A stretch of 64,000 bases of DNA from Novosphingobium sediminicola (lineage in GTDB: Bacteria > Pseudomonadota > Alphaproteobacteria > Sphingomonadales > Sphingomonadaceae): assembly GCF_014196525.1 (NCBI RefSeq), contig NZ_JACIDX010000005.1:219010-283009 (forward strand), given 5' to 3'. Of this stretch, positions 63,100-64,000 are shown in pieces (the first letter of the stretch is position 1; each line of letters begins with the position of its first letter). Made by a program: the position numbers and the translations under genes. The notes beneath the pieces were generated by a model, which was not told the origin of the DNA, ran no database searches, and saw only the letters and a program-made list of their open reading frames with translations.

Positions 63100-63860
63100 T
63101 CCGCAGTCCACCCGCCATCGACGATGATGCTTGTGCCTGTGATGAGGGCGGAGGCATCGCTGGCGAGGAACAATATCGGCCCCATGAGGTCCTCGACCTG
63201 CCCCAAGCGGCCCAGTTTGATCTTGGCCAACACGCTGTCGAGGAAGGCCTTGTCCTCGAAGAAGGGCTTGGTCATCGGGGTTTCGATGAAGGTGGGCGCG
63301 ATGGTGTTGCTGCGGATGCCGTGGGGCGCAAGGTCGAGGGCGAAGGCCTTGTTCATGCCCTCGATCGCCCATTTCGATGCGCAGTACAGCGAGCGGCGCG
63401 GCCCGCCGACATGGCCCATTTGCGAACCCATATGGATTAGCGATCCGGCGACATCATCGCGCAACATGGCTTTGACCGCATGCTGCGCCACAAAGAAAGC
63501 CGACTTCACATTGAGGTCGAGCACGGCGTCATAATCGTCCGCGCTCACCTCCCACATGGGCTTGGGCCGGTTGGTCCCGGCATTGTTGACCAGCACATGA
63601 AACGCCGGATGCGCGGCGAAGAAGGCCTCCACCGCGCGCAGATCCGACACGTCCAGCACCGCCGCCTCGGCCTGCCCGCCAGCCTCACGGATCGCGGCGG
63701 CGCCCGCCTCGATCTCATCGTGCGTGCGCGCGGCCAGCGTCACATGCGCGCCCGCCTGCGCCAGCGCGGCGGCGGCGGCAAGGCCAATGCCCCGCCCCGC
63801 CCCCGTCACCAGCGCCCGCCGACCGTCCAGCCGGAAGCTCGGCGTTTGCGGCAGGCTCAT
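63096..63860 (-). CDS. short-chain dehydrogenase (gluconate/deoxygluconate dehydrogenase-like)
   Basis: A 254-aa classical SDR with [10 protein letters not shown] near the N-terminus, [10 protein letters not shown], the catalytic Ser in [11 protein letters not shown], and Tyr-Lys in [11 protein letters not shown]. The end [20 protein letters not shown] tail (here [14 protein letters not shown]) resembles 2-deoxy-D-gluconate 3-dehydrogenase or gluconate 5-dehydrogenase. ATG 63860 overlaps the stop of the preceding histidinol-dehydrogenase-family gene (ATGA), so both likely oxidise the same polyol or hydroxy acid. Substrate not defined. Confidence 0.85.
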   Translation of the reverse strand: MSLPQTPSFRLDGRRALVTGAGRGIGLAAAAALAQAGAHVTLAARTHDEIEAGAAAIREAGGQAEAAVLDVSDLRAVEAFFAAHPAFHVLVNNAGTNRPKPMWEVSADDYDAVLDLNVKSAFFVAQHAVKAMLRDDVAGSLIHMGSQMGHVGGPRRSLYCASKWAIEGMNKAFALDLAPHGIRSNTIAPTFIETPMTKPFFEDKAFLDSVLAKIKLGRLGQVEDLMGPILFLASDASALITGTSIIVDGGWTAD

Positions 63861-64000
63861 GCCTTCGTCAGCTCGCTGGGCACGGCCTGACCGGCATAGG
63901 GCACATCGCGGCCACCAAAGCGGCGCACGCGGATGTTGGCCTGCTCGCCATGCCCGGCAAAGCCTTCGAGCGCGCACAAACGGCTGCAATATTCGCCGAT
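63857..64000 (-). CDS. histidinol-dehydrogenase-family protein, C-terminal fragment
   Basis: Only the last 47 codons lie in the window. They read [24 protein letters not shown], then [18 protein letters not shown]. The LEGFAGHxxQAxxR pattern resembles the C-terminal helix and EGF.AHA of HisD-family dehydrogenases, including HpsN-like sulfopropanediol or hydroxy-acid dehydrogenases. The stop overlaps the SDR start. With so little sequence the assignment is provisional. Confidence 0.55.
   Translation of the reverse strand: MGEYCSRLCALEGFAGHGEQANIRVRRFGGRDVPYAGQAVPSELTKA

Overview
The window is about 64 kb of GC-rich chromosomal DNA, densely packed with genes on both strands. Several features point to an alphaproteobacterium of the order Sphingomonadales, and Novosphingobium is my best guess: pyruvate dehydrogenase E1-beta carries an N-terminal lipoyl domain, a RegB/RegA redox pair is present, the SOS box has the alphaproteobacterial form GAAC-N7-GAAC ahead of imuA-imuB-dnaE2, there is an EL222-like LOV-HTH photoreceptor, and there is a TonB-dependent receptor. 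I see no tRNA, rRNA, insertion sequence, prophage or CRISPR array, so this looks like core chromosome with some accessory operons.

Layout. (1) 1-9.2 kb: serB (cut by the window edge) and miaA diverge with overlapping starts. The branched-chain amino-acid genes ilvB-ilvN-ilvC follow, ending in a strong terminator. A glycosyltransferase and a TMEM175-type channel come next, then leuA preceded by a short Leu-rich leader peptide. (2) 9.2-12.8 kb: pdhA-pdhB and ftsB on the minus strand, and a PilZ protein on the plus strand. (3) 12.8-19.6 kb: a cytochrome P450 with a serine hydrolase, a small phospholipase-A2-like protein, and an MFS transporter with a short KdpD-like kinase and a KdpE-like regulator. 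(4) 19.8-26.6 kb: one tight operon, cyoABCD-SURF1-regB-regA, joins a quinol oxidase to the redox sensor expected to monitor the quinone pool. It ends at a 230-bp nested palindromic element. (5) 26.8-34.8 kb: phosphohexomutase, a TonB receptor with a glycerophosphodiesterase, a TetR regulator, a ZntB-type transporter and an SDR. (6) 34.8-38.3 kb: an overlapping three-gene cassette encodes an unrecognised glycosyltransferase-like protein, an arabinose-5-phosphate isomerase-type protein and a CMP-sugar synthetase fused to an RraA-like aldolase domain. This is the most novel-looking locus. (7) 38.4-52.2 kb: mostly single metabolic and transport genes (AdhP, HI0933 flavoprotein, LOV-HTH, MFS, amidase, two APC permeases, a two-subunit molybdenum hydroxylase, PBP4, an exported RidA). 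(8) 52.2-57.5 kb: osmoregulated periplasmic glucan genes opgG and opgH lie behind an HlyD-type adaptor and a shortened TolC-like lipoprotein in one overlapping operon, suggesting envelope glucan synthesis coupled to handling or export. (9) 57.6-63.1 kb: the LexA-controlled mutasome imuA-imuB-dnaE2. (10) 63.1-64 kb: an SDR and the C-terminal end of a histidinol-dehydrogenase-family gene.

The genome is compressed. Many gene pairs share ATGA or TAATG junctions, three convergent pairs share a 4-bp stop overlap, and two divergent pairs overlap at their start codons. Long open frames antisense to real genes are common here because of the GC content, and I left them out. Assignments come from reading motifs by eye without database searches. 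Start codons were chosen from ribosome-binding sites and family N-termini.
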